From NCBI GenBank assembly GCA_933228895.1, contig OW121856.1, positions 111,265,027-111,329,026 on the forward strand: a DNA stretch of 64,000 nt. The letters are read 5' to 3'. Positions 22,985 to 33,810 of the stretch are shown one piece after another. Under the pieces are notes generated by a model. It searched no databases. It was given only the letters and a program-made list of their open reading frames with translations, and was not told the DNA's origin. A program made the translations under genes and the position numbers. This DNA comes from Platycnemis pennipes (lineage: Eukaryota > Arthropoda > Insecta > Odonata > Platycnemididae). Within the stretch, counting starts at the first letter, position 1. Each line of letters opens with the position of its first letter.

Positions 22985-23477
22985 AAAACTTCTAGTGGCA
23001 TAAAACCTTAATACAGCCAATAACTTTATTATTCTCGGGACAGGAAGGCCTCGCATGTCCACGTTTTCTGGCCGTAGCATAAGTAATAATACGTCTGTTA
23101 TTATCGCTTTATGGAACCTATACCTAGCGAAAACTTCAGAGTCCACATAAAATTCTAGAGGGTTATCCCTGTTGTGAAGTCTTATGCGTGGTACATATAA
23201 AAAGGCCTCATTATCCTCAAAGTGATGAAGAAACTCATCCAAGTCGTTCATTTCATGAAAATTCATCAATTCAGCCATCATTTCATGCTCGCACTGTCAC
23301 CTTTACCCAGTCCTCTACGCTTTGAGGTTACTTCTAACCAACCTCTAAGTATAAGGTCGGATTTAGAGATAGAGGTGACGATTTTGAGGTAGAGGTCGGA
23401 TTTAGGATACCAATTCGCCCGCTCCTGACGTCATAGAGGTAGAGGTCAGCCTAGAGGAAGCTTTTACGATACGAGCC
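22985..23477 (-). mobile_element. 5' part of a PIF/Harbinger element with first coding exon
   Basis: On the minus strand the sequence begins TAA then GGCTCGTATCGTAAAAGC, which fits a Harbinger terminal repeat next to a 3-bp TAA target; repeated GACCTCTACCTC motifs follow. The coding exon (ATG at 23281) reads MMAELMNFHEMNDLDEFLHH, then FYVDSEVFARYRFHKAI and IKLLAVLRFYATRSFQ, the N-terminal domain of HARBI1-like nucleases. It is followed directly by a donor-type GTAAGT. No DDE exon or opposite terminal repeat is found; the foldback at 22163-22854 lies where they would be expected. Confidence 0.75.
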
Positions 23478-23548
23478 TTAGTTATTTTAAAATGTATCTC
23501 TTAGCTTTATTTTTCAGTGGTGCCAAACAGCTGCAATGTAATTTATTA

Positions 23549-26500
23549 CAGAGGAATCTCGATCTATCGTTTTTCAAGGGGATGGACGGAAAAAATGATG
23601 AATGCGGGAAAACGAATAAGGCAGGAAATCAATACCAGGGCGTCCAATGAGTTGAAATTTTCGGGAACTGTTATTATTCTTGGTAATAATACAGCGATGT
23701 TCCGTCAAAACTGGAAATCTTAAAATTAATGTCAATAATTCGTGCATACTCAAAATGAAATTCCCATGTCGGAGGTCGGAAACGATAGTTCGGAGTTTTA
23801 TTGATGCACAGTGAATTCTTGACTCTTCGGTGTAATTTCTCTTTTATTTCTTATAGTACCCCTAATTTATGAACAACAATATTATATTATTATTTTCGGA
23901 CATAATACGTCAGTTTAGACTACTTTAAGGACTCGCCGAGGGCTCTCCTCACGTGAACACGAATCGTTTTAGCAGCGAATGTGTCAATATATTCGTGTTT
24001 CCAATACGCCCTACTCCACAACAAAGCTGGTTACATAGAGTGGCTGACTTGCACGTTCGTTAGTCCCATCACCACCTCCACACCTCCGCCTACCTCTCCC
24101 ATGACCTTGACCAATCAAGGTGTAAACAATGCCCTTATTTGTCGTATACTGGAAGCCTGTTTCACTTCCTTCTCTCTCTTGCCATTTAATGTTAATTGTT
24201 GTTAACTTTGTAATAAATAGGTTGTTGTCTACGTCTACTCTCCTGTGTCGGCAGATTAATCATGAAGTTGCAAGGTTTAGGGTACAAGCTGCGATCTCAG
24301 GATCTTTCGCGTTGGACTGTGGGTGAAGGAAACCTCTGGTTCCTTTGGATTGAATTCAACTGCATGTGAGGCCACGGCAATTTAAGCACTTATTTAATAC
24401 AGTACACTTATCGTTGGTAACGTTTTATTGACTGGTTAACATTTGAAAAAATGCTTAAAATCAATCTAGAAATTTCTTCCATCACTCATCGTCTCGTGCA
24501 TTAGTAGAGCAGACGGCATTGTAAACGGAATGCGTTCCTTTTGGGTAAGCAAGGATAAGAATTACATTTTACGAGGTGAATTTGAATGGCATGAAAAGGG
24601 TGCAGGTACTTAAGCCCCACTAGAATTAAAATATGAAAATCCTGTGTCAGATTATTTTCTAAAGATCGTGGAAAATATCAGCGATGGGTAAAATCATGCA
24701 CGGACGATAGAAAATTTAATGTATATCAGCACCAGTTCTTGGCAAGAATAAATCCATATGTTAAGCAACATTTCCTCGACGAAATACTCGAAAATTTTTG
24801 TATTTTATACCTAAAACTGAATATGGAATGAAGCAAATATTTCCTTTAGGTCAGATGATTATGAGCTCCACCTACCCTCCTACATCATTGGAATTTTATT
24901 GGTCCCACACCTACGTCACTCGTCTTAAATAACACCCATGGAAATAATGGCCTAGTTTTCTTTTACTTTTAGCAAGAATACACTTTAAACATTACACATA
25001 TTAAAAATTATCTTTATCAAAGAAGTCATGCATGGTCCTTTACGTCATGGTGAATTTTTGTCTTAGTTCAAATATGATTTTTCGAGACCTAAAATATATT
25101 CACGATCCCCTTCGCTTCCACTTTGCGCATAGAAAAAGGCTTAAACTTTTTGCAAAGCTTAGTAAGCCTCGACGAAGCTTGGGACCAGTTCACTTTCATC
25201 TTCTTCTTGTTCTATGTTACCTGGAGATGTAAATGCTTCACACAATTCATCAACTGTTTCATTGCCACTTGTAACCATATGATGATCCACGGAGACGTAG
25301 TTTGAGAAATCGCATTTCTGAGTCTCATAGTTTTTCCCAGTCTTGGTCGAAACATCATCTCCATCTCCGTCTCCTACGTAATTACCACCTGACTCACATC
25401 TGTATCCAGCTTTACGGGAGCAATTCTGAATTGTTGGTGGTCTTACTAGTTTCCATGCTGCTGTTATGTAGTGCAGTACTTTGATTGCGTTGATTTTTTC
25501 TCCATCACCTTTCCTGTCCGACTCCATTAGGCAAATGGAGGTTTGAACTAGGCATTTACCATAGTGCGTTTTTAAGCTATAAATGACTCCTAAGTCAAGA
25601 GGTTGTAGTTTACTATTAATAGTACAGTTTGCCAGAAACCATACCACTTTCACATTTCAGAGAAAGGAAATATCTTTGGGATGCGCTGCACAATTATCCA
25701 CAAAAAGGATGATTTTTCTGCCCTGCCCACCCATCGGAGCATCTAATGAATGGAGGAATGATGTAAAAATCTCTGTCATCATCCACGCTTTACCATTCGT
25801 GTGGTATTTTGCCAGCAATTTTTTGACATTCCTGAAGCACCTTGGCTTTGGTGATTTCTCAATCACCATCGGCACTTGTTTTTTGCTTCCACTTCACTCC
25901 TGTCTTTGGAATGTTTCCCACCATGGCAACATTCTCCTCTATTCGCATTGAACATTAATCCAGTCTCATCTGCATTGTACACATCGCATGGGTGGTATCC
26001 CTCCAGAAGTGACGGTAGACTTTCCAGCCATGCATCAGTGCTTAATCTACACTTACCGCAGCACTCTCTCCCGCCAGCTTCTTATGCACAAAACCATGAC
26101 AATCTTTAAAACGACTTATCCAGCCATTGGACGCACTAAAATCATCAATGTTCAGCTGGGTGGCTATAATTTTTGCTTCCTCCAAGTAAGTGTAACCTCA
26201 TCAACTGGTATGTTGGACGCCCGTGCCCACTAGTACCAAGTAAAGAGCACTGTTTCCATTTCCGCATGTGTCAACTTCGTGGCAGTTTTTCTCTTCTTGG
26301 ACACGTTACCACATCTATCTATTTGCTCTCTGATCTCGTTCCTTTTTGCAAAGATTGAATTTAATGTGCTAAGCTGACAACCCAAGGTGTTTTGCTATGT
26401 CCAGATGTTTCTCCCCCAGATTCTTTTCTACTTCTACTATTTTGAGATGATCATGCAAAGTTTCAACTTTCGTCTTTGGAATAGCCATAATCCGAATAAA

Positions 26501-26924
26501 AATTAAATGAAACTTATAAACAAACACAAACTGACAACAGTAAGTGAATGAAAACAATGGACGAATGCACACAGAACCACTTGCAACGAAGTGAGCATGG
26601 GGAATGACACTATTGTGGACACGGAGTCGACTACAAAGTGCGCCACGTGTGATTGTGTGACTGCGTCTCCAACATTTTAGATGGCAGCACGAATAAAACA
26701 ACGTCAATTCTTTGTTTTATTTTTTTTTCAAACGCAGCTTGCAGGAATTGTTGCAGCGGGACGGTGATATACAAATGATCATTGCAGGAAAATGATACTT
26801 TGGTGAATGATGTATGCAGGAATAAATAACGTTATCTATATGGAGCTTCATATGGGACTAAGAGTAGCGAACAATAATTGTGGGAAAACGATCCTTGCAG
26901 AAGTGATAGATCAAGGTTCCACTG
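23549..26924 (-). mobile_element. Full-length decayed Tigger/pogo transposon
   Basis: The termini are CAGAGGAATCTCGATCTATC on the left and the inverse of CAGTGGAACCTTGATCTATC on the right, flanked by TA (23547-23548 and 26925-26926). The subterminal motif GGGAAAACGA occurs near both ends. The minus strand carries a decayed transposase (about 26488-25159). At 3376 bp it is of autonomous-element length. The part from 23720 to 25150 is AT-rich 3' sequence with no recognised domain. Confidence 0.85.
25159..26488 (-). pseudogene. Tigger-type transposase, decayed
   Basis: The start ATG at 26488 gives MAIPKTKVETLHDHLKIVEV, the helix-turn-helix N-terminus of pogo/CENP-B-type transposases. The frame is then broken by stops. 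A CENP-B-like second DNA-binding segment (FKDCHGFVHKKL) is readable at about 26070-26110. The DDE core shows KIILFVDNCAAHP (second catalytic Asp in the D-N-C-x-x-H motif) at about 25690-25730, and the following NSKLQPLDLGVIYSLK block. The acidic tail ends near 25159. Frameshifts separate these blocks. Confidence 0.82.
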
Positions 26925-27498
26925 TATACAGTTATCAGACAAAGTAACTTTCAAATTATATTAGGAAAATCCTTTGGAGATGTCAATAAGTACGCTAACA
27001 CAGTGAATGCCAATAAACTGAATTCTATTTATTGACTATGACAGAATCTAGTCTTTCAGGGACATGAATTTTAAATTTTCGATTGTAATTCGATAACAAT
27101 TTCGATAAAGGTTCCATACTAGCAAATGCCAAATATTCAATGGTCACCCAGTTCTATTTTTGCAGTGAACATGAAAAAGGAGACTGACCATATGCTTTGG
27201 TAATGGCCCTTAGGTGCTGAAACCATGGTTGGTTTTCTTTTATTAATGCAGTGTGAAAATAATACTTGGTTTGTCCTTGATCACAATTATTTGTATCATC
27301 ACCTTCTGCAGGTGCTTCTTGCTTCAGCCGTTGTTGAAAGTTAGGGGCAATTATGTTTGTACTCGTTATAAGTGCTGAGAAAGTAAAAACTGGGAACTCT
27401 TGTGCATTCGTTGAAATATGAGTGAAATTCAACTCTCTGTTTATTCAACTATAGTATGAGGTGTGACTTCATGGAATTAGCTTGACATTATAAATGAA

Positions 27499-27742
27499 AA
27501 GAGTCACTTTGTAATTCCACATAAAAATTTTTTAAATGTGGAATGACGAAGGGAGATTCCTTCTCCCACACCCAAGACTGCATCACACAGCCCCCGGAAA
27601 TTCCCAACCCCAACCTCCTCCAATTTTTTGTGCCTTTTTATTCTTCGTCTTCTGTTGTATTCGTACCTGATGATAACAGGCTTCGTCGAAACCTAGGTCG
27701 TATGTAACAAAAAGTTGTTCTGTGGAATTACGAAGTCACTGT
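27499..27742. mobile_element. Penelope-like fragment with inverted ends
   Basis: AGTCACTTTGTAATTCCACA (starting about 27499) is inverted at about 27720-27739 as TGTGGAATTACGAAGTCACT. Between them lies a hammerhead-ribozyme-like motif. Hammerhead motifs within repeated or inverted terminal segments are known for Penelope-like retroelements. No coding sequence of such an element remains, so the class is inferred. Confidence 0.5.
27662..27704 (+). ncRNA. Hammerhead ribozyme-like motif (type I)
   Basis: The core boxes are in order and spacing: helix I strand CGTAC (27662-27666), CTGATGA (27667-27673), a 14-base helix II region, GAA (27688-27690), the self-complementary helix III ACCTAGGT (27691-27698), cleavage-site C at 27699 in GGTC, and returning helix I strand GTATG (27700-27704), which pairs with CGTAC including one G-U. 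Helix II is weak (only an AC/GU pair is clear), so this copy may be inactive. It ends about 107 bases before exon D. Confidence 0.55.
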
Positions 27743-27810
27743 TTTAATTTATAATATCTGTTTCCTGTTGCTGCTGTGTAGTTGCAAAAGCTCTTTGTGT
27801 GTCATTGCAG

Positions 27811-28089
27811 CAAATGTACCTGCCACAGCAGCATGCACCACAGCAGCAGCAGCAAATGGCTCAGCAGCAGCCAGGGATGAGCACGATGGCGATGCCCCCG
27901 ATGGCCATGACGATGCACCCTCCTCCCATGGGGCCACACCACCACCCACAACCCGTGCCCATGCCCACTGCCATGTCGGGACAGGCAGCCGTGAACAGTG
28001 GCGGCGTCAGCATGCAGCACGGCTTTATCCCCTCCAATCAGACTCTCCAGCTGAACAATTCCATGCCGGTCGGCACCTACCCCTACCAG
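27811..28089 (+). CDS. Exon D of the Q/P-rich gene
   Basis: The acceptor TGTGTCATTGCAG is strong and the donor is CAG|GTGAGT. It is 279 bases, 93 codons, phase 0 on both sides. It encodes QMYLPQQHAPQQQQQMAQQQ, then a Met/Pro/His-rich stretch (MAMPPMAMTMHPPPMG), and a more complex C-terminal half: AAVNSGGVSMQHGFIPSNQ, TLQLNNSMPVGTYPYQ. The second half is less repetitive and is a good probe for homologues. Reverse-strand open frames here reflect the repeats. Confidence 0.88.
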
Positions 28090-28345
28090 GTGAGTATCTG
28101 AAACATTATTGCACGCACAAACAGTCAAGCGTTAAATGCAATTTGGTTTGTGATGAACGTGCTCAGTATGGCGAGGTCACATTTGTGGATTCCCTTCTTT
28201 CATCTCATGTGATTCTCGCTACAATGACCTCTTGGCAAGTGCTGCAAAGCATTAAGTTCAACACAATGGGAGTGTGATGTGAATTAGTGGACATTTCAAT
28301 AGGACTTTGGGCCATAATTTAAACATTAAAAATTAGGGTTGGGGC

Positions 28346-28460
28346 AGGGATTCGAAGATTCGGTCGAATCCTATCGAATCCATGGATTCGATCTAATCCA
28401 AGGATAAAAGATTCGATTGAATCCAAAGATTTGATCAAAATCAATGGATTAAAGATTTGA
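28346..28460. repeat. GATTCGA/GAATCC-rich repeat, possible hAT terminus
   Basis: It starts CAGGGATTCGAAGATTCGG and continues with repeated GATTCGA and GAATCCA motifs on both strands. hAT elements often start CAGGGATTCGAA-like and carry such subterminal repeats. No opposite end was found. Confidence 0.45.
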
Positions 28461-28704
28461 ATACCAGTCATGCGGATTCTTTGTACTAGCAGCAGAGATC
28501 TACTGTAAGTCCTTGACTTACGCGGATCCAAGTGACATGGAGTTACGGGGATATGTTCAGTTAGGCCATGGGTGACATACACATGCATTACTGTTTCCGC
28601 GACAGATTCAAGCGCGTGACGACCCACGACTCATTACCAAGTGCGCCAGAGTTGATACCAAACTACGGGTGTTCGGTATGCCGACTCTAGTTTAAGACAT
28701 TGCA

Positions 28705-29248
28705 TGGTTCGATAGGTGATATTTGATCGTCGTGATGGTGGAAAAGTCTGATGTGATCAGGCATCAATGTCTTTTTTGGCGTAGCTTGACCTTCCTGCAT
28801 AAGTTGACACATAGTTAATAATCTACTCTGTAGATGATGCCTGTTGTCCATTACAGCAAAAAAAGAAGTTTTGGGTAATTAAACTTATTTTAGATTTAAA
28901 TATCCAATGAAAGAAAGATTGGATTTGTGTTACTCTCGGCTTTGTCGTATTGTGTTAACTTAACGGCCTCTCAAAAGATGGTGTTTTCTGTAACGGTCAC
29001 CGTTTGCTGCCGTGAAAGTGGCGCCGCTAATGTTTCAAAAATGGATAGGTAAGTTTTGGTGTTTTGACTTACTGCAGATGTGTACTTCTTTTTTCTTGTA
29101 ATGGGCAACAGGCGTCATTTATGGAGTAGATAATTAACTACGCGTTGAATTATGCAGCATGGTCAAACTACGTTGGAAAAAGACGTTGATGCCTGATCAC
29201 ATCAGACTTTTTCACCATCACAATGATCAAATATTACCTATCAAACCA
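28705..29248. repeat. Foldback element with about 100-bp arms
   Basis: The left arm from TGGTTCGATAGGTGATATTT (28705) through about 28806 and the right arm from about 29150 to 29248 are inverted with roughly 10 percent mismatches; the shared core is AAAGTCTGATGTGATCAGGC. The spacer is about 340 bases and non-coding. It is probably a MITE. No clear target duplication is seen. Confidence 0.75.
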
Positions 29249-29490
29249 TTCATGTGGTTAAATGAACTCTGTTCTGAACGATAGCCATTTAGTTCTCTGC
29301 CTGTTGATTCTATTGTCTTCCCAACCATATGACTTGGTTCTTCGGATCAAGTGTCTCTGGTTATGGGATGCTCGGTGAAGCTTAGGAGGTGAATTTAAGC
29401 TTTGAGTTGAGGGGGGGGAGGTGTCATTGTTGTTTGATGTCCCCCCCCACCTTTCAACCCTCACCTACCCCCACCACTCCCCAATTGCAG

Positions 29491-29658
29491 CACAGTTCCC
29501 TGGTCGCAGCTGGGGCCTCGCTCCCAGCCATCTCGTACCCAATATTCCGTCAGGGGCAGCGTCCTCCTCCGCCCACAATGAGCGAGCCGCAGCTGCAGTC
29601 TCACAAGAGGAGGCTGTTCTCGGAGGATGACGACCCACAAGACCAGGATGGCTTCCAG
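29491..29658 (+). CDS. Exon E of the Q/P-rich gene (KRRLF and acidic patch)
   Basis: The acceptor is CCCAATTGCAG and the donor CAG|GTCAGT. It is 168 bases, 56 codons, phase 0 on both sides. It encodes HSSLVAAGASLPAISYPIFR, QGQRPPPPTMSEPQLQ, then SHKRRLFSEDDDPQDQDGFQ. KRRLF fits the RxL cyclin-docking consensus and FSEDDD fits a CK2 acidic site; both are short motifs and may be incidental. If the donor is not used, the frame continues 24 codons (VSLGRSYRVSVEDAK...TVKR) to a TAG at 29731-29733, giving a possible truncated isoform. Confidence 0.87.
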
Positions 29659-32600
29659 GTCAGTCTGGGACGCTCGTACCGCGTCAGTGTTGAGGATGCA
29701 AAGCGTGCTGCCAATGGCACCGTCAAGCGATAGCAGAGGGTGACTGGAAAGAGAGGATGTGGAGTGACGGCACTCCGTTTGCTTGACACGAGACTGGAGA
29801 ACACTTATTCTTGAAGAACCTTGGATTTTGTGGATGGTGGGAAAGCTCCGACTTGTTGCCTGCTTTTGAGTTAACTCGTGGATGAATTTAAGCCTGGAGC
29901 GCCTGGAAAAAGCAATTTATTTAGTTAGCTCGGGATACCTAATGTGTAGATTTAGTGGTTTCTACTATATAGTTTTCTGTCATAGTTTAAAATTTTCTGG
30001 AATTCAAAATTTTTGAAAGATTCAGGCCTTTACTATAAATGTACCTTCCATGTCTTGTCTCAAAAAATGGGAGGTTTAAAAATGGACCAGCGATTTGATA
30101 GTTATATTTCACTAAGATACATTTTTCTTCGAGTGATATCCAAAATTGGGGCAACATTGTATGAGGGATTGAGGGGCATCAGAGCATAACATGACCAGCT
30201 TTTATGACGAAGAAGAAGAAGATTTTTTACCTTCCCGCAGCTGTGTGTGAAGGTACTTTGCCTTGCTCTGTGTTCCTGTCTTAAGAAACTGCCGCTGATT
30301 GAAAACCTTCACAAAAAAAAAGCAGGGGATAAAAGCTGTTGCAGTTGATATTGGGAGGAGTGGGAACATGGGGAATTAAGTGGGAGGGTGGGATTCCAAG
30401 GTGATGTTCTCTCTCTCAGCTTGGGTAAATGTATCTTGCCTGGATGAGTAAGGGAAAGGAAATTCATTTATTAAGATTATTAGAAACTGATTTACTGGCA
30501 AACATTTTATGTCAAGCTGGTAGTCCTGGGAAACCTTGAAAAATCATGACATTTCCTTAAGTATGGACAATTTACACAAAAGTCGAGGAAATTTCTAAAA
30601 TCTCTGGAGAGACTTTCTGAGCCCTTGAGACTTAGGAGCCCAACTTCTGGATAGGTGTATGTTGTGTATTTAAAAAAGGAATTTTTTTCATTTCTTTTTT
30701 GGTTTAAGGCTGAAAATATTCTTTAATCCAGAAAGAGAATTTTTAAAAGAATGGTAAATTTTGTGTCAGAAATTGCATGTAAACAAGTTAGTGCATGATG
30801 TGTCATCTCAGTGTTTAGGGCTTTTGCTTTTTCCAAAAAAATTGCTAAAATGTTGGTTGTATTCTTTATTGCAACCCTGGATTTTTTTGTGAAATTTACT
30901 ATTTTTAAAGTGCTTGTTTGGAGATAGGGAGTTTTTACTTACTGCTGCTAATCTCTTTACAATCAATTTAGCACTTAACTACCTTGAAAATTAATCCTTG
31001 TTGTTTATTTTGCTCTTGTAACATATTCAACTTGAGTCTTAATATAAGAAACTCCCCTAAAGTCTTATGAATTTTATTTCAATGCCCAACAGGAATAACA
31101 TCCACATCGATTGACGTGGCCAGTAGCTTGGCACGGTGTGGAACTGAATGTGTTAATGTTGCTTGTTGGATTTTGCATGGCTCTCAGTTTTTATTTCTTT
31201 GTATGCTCTTTCATTAATCCTTGATGTCTTAGTATTTCTGTTGCATTATCCAGGGTGTTATAAGTGTGGTTGTAAAACTCTTGAACTGCTTTTAGTGAGA
31301 TCGTCAGGAACGAATATTGCGTTGTTTCTGGGGGAAAGTGTCTCAGGTTCTCCACTTGGCCACGAAAGGCATGACCTGGTGGAGAATCTGGGAGTCACTC
31401 ATCCTGTGTGTGTGCAAAAGCATGAGATCCCATTTGATTGCTTTGTTTGCAAAAGGGAAAGGGAGTATAAATCCGTCCGTGTGAAGCTGTTTGCTGGTCA
31501 CGCAAGCATTGGCTGCTGAAGGTGAACACTGAGAGGAGGGGGTGAGTTGTAGGCAAAGGACGTTTGGTTCCGGAGAAAAGAGGCTGGTCTGAGAGGGGTG
31601 TGGCTCTGAATGATGTGGCTGCCGAGAGAGATGACTGCTAAGTGGAGGTGGTCATTGAAGCAGGTTTGGCCATGCCTCATTCCACAATGGTCTCAACAGG
31701 ACATTAAATGGTGAGATCAGTGAGTACCTAGTGAATGTGCCACTGACATTTCACCTGAAGCATCATGGGATTAGTGGAGTAGGTTGACTCTTTGACAGCA
31801 AATGTGACCTTTTGCCGGGAGATGGCTCCCATCTGGTTCATTTCCACCAACTCTTCAAACATTGATCTCTGAAATGAAGATTTATTGTGAAATTTGGTTT
31901 TTATCAGTTTGCAAGAAATAGTATCATCTCTCACCTTACTTGTTTTAAAAATAAAGCAGCAAGTTTCTTAGTAGCTGTCAGCAATGGCTATGCAGATTAG
32001 CATATGAACAACCACTTAGTGTTCAAGAAGACGGAGTAACCAGTCTCTGAATATTTATATACCCCTCTCCACCTAAGAGCAAACACTGTTAGTGCTGTGT
32101 GAAATGCATGGGGGTCACTCCTCTACCAAATTATTCAAAACAGCTTTAAGAAACTCAAGGAAGAAAAAGAGCCGACCGCACAGTCGTGAATGCAACAATG
32201 TTGGGCCCTCAAATAAAGGGCAGACAGGTCTATCTATATATGAGGCTGTGGTTGGTCTGCTTAGCATTCACTATGCAGACTCTTGGCAGTGGCGATTCAC
32301 AATTTGCCACCCACTTCGTTAAAGAAAGCCACTCTTCAAATTTCTAATCCAAATCAGGGAAGAGAGGGATGCAGTTGGACATTCTGGAGCAATTACATAC
32401 CGCTTGCATACACGGAGAAAGGAAACCAATTACCAATGTCTCTTGCTCCGAGTTTATTCTCCCATTCTAAGCATCCTGCAGCTACTCCCTGAAAGTAATT
32501 CTTGTGGTTGTTGTGAATGCCCAAGTTCACCTGCTCCTCCTTAATCCTGAGCCAGCTCATGTTACCCTTCCTCAGGCACCACATGACCCCAACCCCTCCT

Positions 32601-33100
32601 ATTTGTTTGTAATGTTTTTCCACCATTTGAATTACACTTGTACTCGAAAATGTTTAAATGCAGTGAAACTATTTGTGAATAAGTTCTTGTTAACAGTGAA
32701 GAATTACAATTATAATTCTTTTTGGAGCATTCGTAATATGCCAAGCCTGAAACAGTATTGCATCAGAAAACTCCTTGAATTTCCATTTATGTGGAACACA
32801 ATAGAATTTTTTTGTATAGCCTGGAAGTTTTTCTGGAAGTTGATAATAGATTACCTACCTGATGTGTTTGTATTTCTCTTGCATGTACTCCTGGAAGCCA
32901 CTTGCATTGATCTGAGCGATTTGCACAGACACTGCCTAACAATATTGTGTTGGTGTGTGGCTGAAATGTCCTATTCATCTCTCTATGCCTTCTCTAACAC
33001 AAGTATTTGTGTGAGGAGAGTGCTTTTTTTTGGAAGCTTGTGAGGAGTGCTCTTTGGATTTGAATGTGACTCATGCTTCCTTCCCGTTTGCCTTTTCCAG
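29659..33100 (+). other. Intron E-F
   Basis: About 3.4 kb of AT-rich sequence without recognisable transposon ends or coding domains. It includes the possible read-through extension of exon E (29659-29733). It ends in TTGCCTTTTCCAG. Confidence 0.65.
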
Positions 33101-33204
33101 CTGAGCGGGATGCCAGTGATGAACTCGATGGGGCAGCCTCCGCCCCCTCCCCCATCGCACTCGCCCAACAGCCTCCACCAGCCACCCCCAAGGCAAGGAA
33201 ATGG
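33101..33204 (+). CDS. Exon F of the Q/P-rich gene (two possible donors)
   Basis: The acceptor GTTTGCCTTTTCCAG is strong and entry is phase 0. It encodes LSGMPVMNSMGQPPPPPPSH and SPNSLHQPPP. Two donors leave in phase 2, as exon G requires: CAAG|GCAAGG after 33192 (a non-canonical GC donor with a good flank) and ATGG|GTACGG after 33204 (canonical GT, weak context). The longer form adds four codons (RQGN). The 3' end is therefore uncertain by 12 bases. Read-through without splicing would stop at 33229. Confidence 0.8.
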
Positions 33205-33760
33205 GTACGGCCACTCGAGCGTATTGTAGCCAACACTTATCTTGGGTTGTTGTAGTGCATGCTCTGCTTAGTATGTTCTCCAATCCTTTGCAACATCAAT
33301 TTAGTGTGTTGTGCTCTTGGTCTCCATGAGACAGTCTCAGAAAGTTGCAAGCCAGTTACAATTAAGTTTTGGACAGATAAAATAGTATTTAATTCTGTTG
33401 ATCTTGGCTTTCTCTCTACATATCCTTGAGTTTCATTACATTGCTTCATCAGGCAAAAGAACTGAAATTAGGAGTAAGATCTCTTAATGGCTATGTTTTC
33501 CTGGCACTCTTCTATTATCCTGAGCCAATTCTAAGTCAGCATTAATTTTTCAAATTAAGAATGAAGGTTGAATGTTAAAAGAAAGAATTGTTTCCAAGTA
33601 ATTCATGTGTGCTCCTATTAGTGCTCCTAAATCCTCCCCAAGTTCTTTAATTTCAATTTATTTATTTAATGTTCATGTAACGTATAAATATAATGAAGTG
33701 TGAGTGTGTATTGATGTGACCATCTTTTCATTGCCAGCCATATTGCCATAAAGATTGATT

Positions 33761-33810
33761 GAGCAACAAAATCCCGTATACCCACACACTTAATATGGGA
33801 TTTGTTGCTC
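33761..33810. repeat. Short hairpin
   Basis: GAGCAACAAAATCCCGTAT and ATATGGGATTTGTTGCTC are inverted with one base difference in length and one mismatch, separated by about 13 bases. It is compatible with a small foldback or a precursor-like stem; nothing else supports an RNA gene. Confidence 0.6.

Larger units (their letters stand above)
18057..27810 (+). other. Intron C-D
   Basis: About 9.8 kb. 18057-19575 and 20231-22162 show nothing recognisable. The rest holds a tandem duplication, an inverted repeat, a foldback with a tRNA-like motif, a Harbinger first exon, a 3.4-kb Tigger and a Penelope-like fragment with a hammerhead-like motif, all listed separately. Confidence 0.7.
28090..29490 (+). 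other. Intron D-E
   Basis: 1.4 kb, holding a GATTCG-rich repeat (28346-28460) and a foldback (28705-29248). It ends in a pyrimidine-rich tract and CCCAATTGCAG. Confidence 0.7.

Noticed and set aside
30185..32600. Open frames in intron E-F as separate genes
   Set aside because: No domain, no consistent splice sites, and AT-rich intron-like composition.
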